Source: JAOTVV01 sp041602035 | Lineage (GTDB): Bacteria; Gemmatimonadota; Gemmatimonadetes; Gemmatimonadales; GWC2-71-9 | Length of the DNA: 64,000 nt | Assembly: GCA_041602035.1 (NCBI GenBank) | Contig: JBFIHA010000008.1 | Coordinates: 88,576 to 152,575, forward strand | Reading direction: 5' to 3' | Shown: piece after piece, positions 62,149 through 64,000 of the stretch | How the letters are laid out: each line of letters opens with the position of its first letter | Numbering within the stretch: the stretch's first letter is position 1 | Translations under genes and position numbers: made by a program | Notes under the pieces: model-generated | The model's input: the letters and a program-made list of their open reading frames with translations, nothing else | What the model was told of the DNA's origin: nothing | Databases searched by the model: none

Positions 62149-63963
62149 TCACGGCGATTGTAGGGCGGTGAGAGCGGACCGAGCCCATGCGACCTCGCTC
62201 GCGTAGTTCCGGTCGGCGAGGTCCACGAACCGCTGCAGTGCCGAGCGCGCCCGCCCGCGATCGCCGCGCGCGAGGTGGAGGCGCGCGAGATTGAACCAGG
62301 GACTCGCGAGGTCGGGCCGCTGCCGCGTGGCCCGATCCAGGTACTCGGCCGCGCGAACGGTATCCGAGCGCGAGAGGTAGAGCACGCCCAGGTCCGCCAG
62401 GCTTTCTGCGTGCGTGCTGTCACGCGCAATCGCCGCCTCCCAGTAACGTCCCGCGTCGTTCAGCTGTCCGCGCTGCCGGCTCATCTGTCCCAGCACGTAC
62501 AGAATGTCCGCATTGGCCTCGGGCGGAGCCGCCCCGGAGAGACCATCGCTGCCGTAGCGCTCGCCGATGTACTGGGTGACGGTGGTGATGGTTTCCCGGG
62601 CGAATTCATTCTCGGGGGCGATCTCGAGCGCGCGACGGAGCGAGGCCACCGCCGGACCGAGCGATCCGGCGCGGTAGTAGGACTCGCCCAGCTTGTGGTG
62701 CGCCTTGGACGATCGCGGCACGCTGGCCGTGGCCCATTGGAACAGGGTGAGGTTGTCGGTCCAGGCAGCCGAGTAGCGAACCGCTTGAACGGAGAGGGCC
62801 ACGACGATCGCGGTGGCGAAGGCAATCGATGCCGGTCGGAACCGACCGGAGGACGTCACCAGCGCCCAGGCCACTGCGACGCAGAACGCCACGCTCGGCA
62901 AGTAGAGCAGCCGCTCGCCGAACACGGTCCCGACAGTGAAGGGGAGGTTGGAGGACGGCAGCAGCGCGATTGCATACCAGAGCACCGCCAGTGGAATGAT
63001 GGTCGCTCGCACGCGGCGTAGCGCCAGTCCGGAGACAATGATCCCGAGGAGGACGACGGTCGCGATGAGCCGCCAGTCGGCGGGCGATTGAACAAGCGGA
63101 ATCGCATCGAAGGAATAGTCCGGCGACAAGGGAACCGGTGCAACGAGCAGGCGCAGGCCGTACGCCACGACTACGAGGGCGGTGCCGACCCGTTGACCGA
63201 GGGGAATCGCGACGAGTGGGTTGTCAATGAAATGCGTGGGCACGCCGAGCCCGCCGGCCACCGCCAGGCGCACGAGCAGATAGGCAAGCAGCACGAGCAC
63301 GTACGCGAGGTACAAGCCCAGCACCCGCCGGCCTCGCTGGGGTGATCGCCCGTGCTCGTCCGCAGGCACCAGCCACTCCTGCGCCAGGACCAGGAGAATA
63401 CCAACCGCCCCGACTTCCTTTGACAGCAGCGCGCCGCCATAGGCCAGGATCGGTGCGGCGATTCTCCACGCCCCGCCTCGCCCCACGGCCGACCGGTGGG
63501 AAAGCACCATGGCGAGCGTGAAGGCGGCAGCCAGGAGATCCTTCCGACCAGCCACGCTGGCCACCACCTCGACGTGAATCGGGTGCACCGCGAACAGCCC
63601 CGCGCCGATCCCGGCCACCGTTATCGAGAGCCGCCAACTCCGGGCCAGGCGAAACACGAGCACCGACGCCAGCGCGTGCAGCAGCACGTTCATTAGGTGG
63701 TAGCTCCACGGAGCCAGTCCGAAGAGCGCGTGGTTGACGGCGTACGTCACCAGGGGAAGCGGGCGGTACAGGTAGGTCTCGACACCGGCGCCGGCCCAGG
63801 CCGTGGTGGTGAACATCTCCGGGATCGAGGCGAGCGAGCGGATATGCACGTTCGCCACTACTTCGATCTCGTCGTCGTACACCCAGCCGAACCCGACGGT
63901 GTGCGCGTACAGGCCGATGGCGACGAGCAGGATGACTGCCTCCCAGAACCCCGGCCGCTCCAT
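62149..63963 (-). CDS. TMTC-like membrane protein with C-terminal TPRs
   Basis: The 604-residue product has about ten membrane helices and then TPR repeats from about residue 430 (AHHKLGESYYRAGSLGPAVASL, and later DLASPWFNLARLHLARGD). Its membrane part has motifs of the TMTC (O-mannosyltransferase) family: YDDEIEVVANVHIR, YRPLPLVTY, HLMNVLLHALASV, AVHPIHVEVVA, LLSKEVGAVG, SNLPFTVGTVFGERLLYLPS. The N-terminal DDE is the likely catalytic acid pair. It may transfer sugars to exported proteins. Start ATG 63963. Confidence 0.87.
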   Translation of the reverse strand: MERPGFWEAVILLVAIGLYAHTVGFGWVYDDEIEVVANVHIRSLASIPEMFTTTAWAGAGVETYLYRPLPLVTYAVNHALFGLAPWSYHLMNVLLHALASVLVFRLARSWRLSITVAGIGAGLFAVHPIHVEVVASVAGRKDLLAAAFTLAMVLSHRSAVGRGGAWRIAAPILAYGGALLSKEVGAVGILLVLAQEWLVPADEHGRSPQRGRRVLGLYLAYVLVLLAYLLVRLAVAGGLGVPTHFIDNPLVAIPLGQRVGTALVVVAYGLRLLVAPVPLSPDYSFDAIPLVQSPADWRLIATVVLLGIIVSGLALRRVRATIIPLAVLWYAIALLPSSNLPFTVGTVFGERLLYLPSVAFCVAVAWALVTSSGRFRPASIAFATAIVVALSVQAVRYSAAWTDNLTLFQWATASVPRSSKAHHKLGESYYRAGSLGPAVASLRRALEIAPENEFARETITTVTQYIGERYGSDGLSGAAPPEANADILYVLGQMSRQRGQLNDAGRYWEAAIARDSTHAESLADLGVLYLSRSDTVRAAEYLDRATRQRPDLASPWFNLARLHLARGDRGRARSALQRFVDLADRNYASEVAWARSALTALQSP

Positions 63964-64000
63964 CCACCGCGCGATGTCTCGGACTCCGGCGCGGACCCCC

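Noticed and set aside
1..64000. CRISPR arrays, tRNA or rRNA genes, IS elements
   Set aside because: No regularly spaced repeats, no tRNA-like cloverleaf, no conserved rRNA stretch and no transposase reading frame with terminal repeats were seen.

Overview
The window is GC-rich bacterial chromosome with densely packed genes, many with stop/start overlaps of the ATGA type. Its gene families point to a Gemmatimonadota-type bacterium: a PknB-like kinase with a TPR tail, secreted Asp-box (VPS10-like) proteins, MacB/FtsX permease islands, a bacillithiol deacetylase, BIG2 lipoproteins and multihaem cytochrome lipoproteins. This assignment rests on the gene set, not on a marker tree. No rRNA, tRNA, CRISPR array or intact mobile element was seen.

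Layout. 1-3.8 kb holds core genes on the plus strand: the end of an unknown gene, pgsA, cinA, a likely promoter, grpE and dnaJ. 3.8-9.7 kb holds two lipoproteins, a histone-deacetylase-like hydrolase, a CPA2 antiporter, a YjbQ protein and a small membrane protein. 9.8-22.4 kb is a long minus-strand run. In transcription order it encodes TolC, an HlyD/MacA adaptor, one ABC ATPase, four FtsX/MacB permeases in a B-A-B-A pattern, BshB1, a cysteine desulfurase, MnmA, a small unknown protein and an OsmC protein. 22.5-28.7 kb holds a secreted protein, a creatininase-family protein, a very large NtrY-like sensor kinase and a TonB 'plug-only' protein. 29-30.5 kb is the MsrP-MsrQ methionine sulfoxide repair pair. 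30.6-33.9 kb holds a BIG2 lipoprotein with a haem-like CX4CH site and an M28 peptidase. 33.9-42.6 kb, mostly on the minus strand, holds hpt, a secreted six-hairpin glycosidase, a YajQ protein, a large Asp-box protein, a DUF1207 protein and a CopD-like protein. 42.9-50.9 kb holds a methyltransferase, a VOC protein, a small Cys-rich protein, the Ser/Thr kinase, an ICMT-like methyltransferase, a DUF2277 protein, a lipoprotein, an alpha/beta hydrolase and a Dph6-like PP-loop protein. 51-58.2 kb, on the plus strand, holds an SLC12-like cotransporter, an MsbA-like ABC exporter, an 8-bp repeat block, thiI with a rhodanese domain, and an MFSD1-like transporter. The last 6 kb holds an outer-membrane protein, a hexahaem cytochrome lipoprotein with a collagen-like stalk, an NTF2-like lipoprotein, a second DUF1207 protein and a TMTC-like membrane TPR protein.

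How the genes may work together. Sulfur handling and thiol stress recur: cysteine desulfurase with MnmA (s2U), ThiI with rhodanese (s4U), BshB1 (bacillithiol), OsmC and MsrPQ. The efflux island looks like a MacAB-TolC-type tripartite exporter with a duplicated permease pair. Envelope proteins dominate the rest. The observations most worth following are the duplicated permease pair, the collagen-stalk hexahaem lipoprotein, the local cluster of families best known from eukaryotes (SLC12, MFSD1, TMTC), the plug-only TonB protein and the dyad that contains two convergent stop codons.
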